Below, piece after piece: positions 5,793 through 5,923 of a DNA stretch of 5,923 nt. Location: assembly GCA_937925895.1 (NCBI GenBank), contig CALANC010000150.1, positions 1 to 5,923 of the forward strand, given 5' to 3'. Source of the DNA: an uncultured Desulfobacterales bacterium. Lineage in GTDB: Bacteria > Desulfobacterota > Desulfobacteria > Desulfobacterales > UBA11574. Position numbers and translations under genes: made by a program. The first letter of the stretch is position 1; the number at the start of each line of letters is the position of its first letter. The notes beneath the pieces were generated by a model, which saw only the letters and a program-made list of their open reading frames with translations, made no database searches and was not told the DNA's origin.

Positions 5793-5923
5793 TTACAACT
5801 GCAACCAGGTACCGATTCCCCTCTCCACAGCCTTTTGAAAGATGACGGGAGCCACTGCCATGTCATCGATCGCCAACCCCAGGTTGGCTGTCATTGTCTT
5901 CTCGCCGCTCGTTTCACGGCCCG
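5793..5923 (-). CDS. ornithine cyclodeaminase/mu-crystallin family protein, C-terminal end only
   Basis: Only the last 42 residues are in the window; the gene continues beyond base 5923. The visible tail, GRETSGEKTMTANLGLAIDD then MAVAPVIFQKAVERGIGTWL and QL, matches the end of the family: GR near the last strand, a short strand-turn with T-x-x-x-x-G-x-A-x-x-D-x-A, then a helix ending in the characteristic G-I-G-T-x-L. Members are NAD(P)-dependent and include ornithine cyclodeaminase, alanine dehydrogenase, ketimine or pyrroline-2-carboxylate reductase and opine-type synthases, so the reaction cannot be fixed from this fragment. Its position just upstream of a FOXRED1-like oxidase on the same strand suggests joint transcription and a shared amino or imino acid substrate. 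Substrate and cofactor residues lie outside the window. Confidence 0.85.
   Translation of the reverse strand, partial: GRETSGEKTMTANLGLAIDDMAVAPVIFQKAVERGIGTWLQL

Overview
The window looks like ordinary chromosome from a Gram-negative bacterium of moderate G+C content. Lineage is uncertain. The gene mix (PilZ domain protein, exported TPR protein, FOXRED1-like oxidase paired with an ornithine cyclodeaminase homologue) and the style of the intergenic hairpin would fit a Desulfobacterota-type organism, but this is an impression and not a proof. No phage, plasmid, insertion sequence, CRISPR array or rRNA/tRNA gene was seen.

Left part (1-2481, plus strand). The window opens inside dinB (DNA polymerase IV), missing only about the first ten residues and ending in a sliding-clamp binding motif. 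It is followed by a small cysteine-rich protein of unknown function (1258-1503). After its stop, a different frame carries a protein-like tail that may reflect a frameshift. Next is an exported, membrane-anchored TPR protein. Its start is best placed at the GTG at 1738, because a strong ribosome binding site and a clean signal peptide agree there.

Middle (2482-3588). A PilZ domain gene (probable c-di-GMP effector) lies on the minus strand, convergent with the TPR gene, and has a near-perfect Shine-Dalgarno sequence. The 552-base region between this gene and the next, divergent gene holds no convincing ORF but has clear structure. There is an 87-base long-stem hairpin (3259-3345), and twelve bases later a 133-base segment bounded by perfect 15-base inverted repeats (3358-3490) with a second inverted repeat nested inside. 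A third small inverted repeat overlaps a possible promoter just upstream of the transporter gene.

Right part (3589-5923). A ten-helix EamA/DMT-family transporter on the plus strand converges on a minus-strand pair: the C-terminal end of an ornithine cyclodeaminase/mu-crystallin family protein, then after 44 to 50 bases a FOXRED1-like FAD-dependent amine/amino acid oxidoreductase. The enzyme pair is probably one transcription unit acting on an amino or imino acid. The EamA protein could move a related metabolite, but as it is on the opposite strand this is only proximity. I do not see an obviously new multi-gene system; the most unusual content is the structured intergenic DNA.
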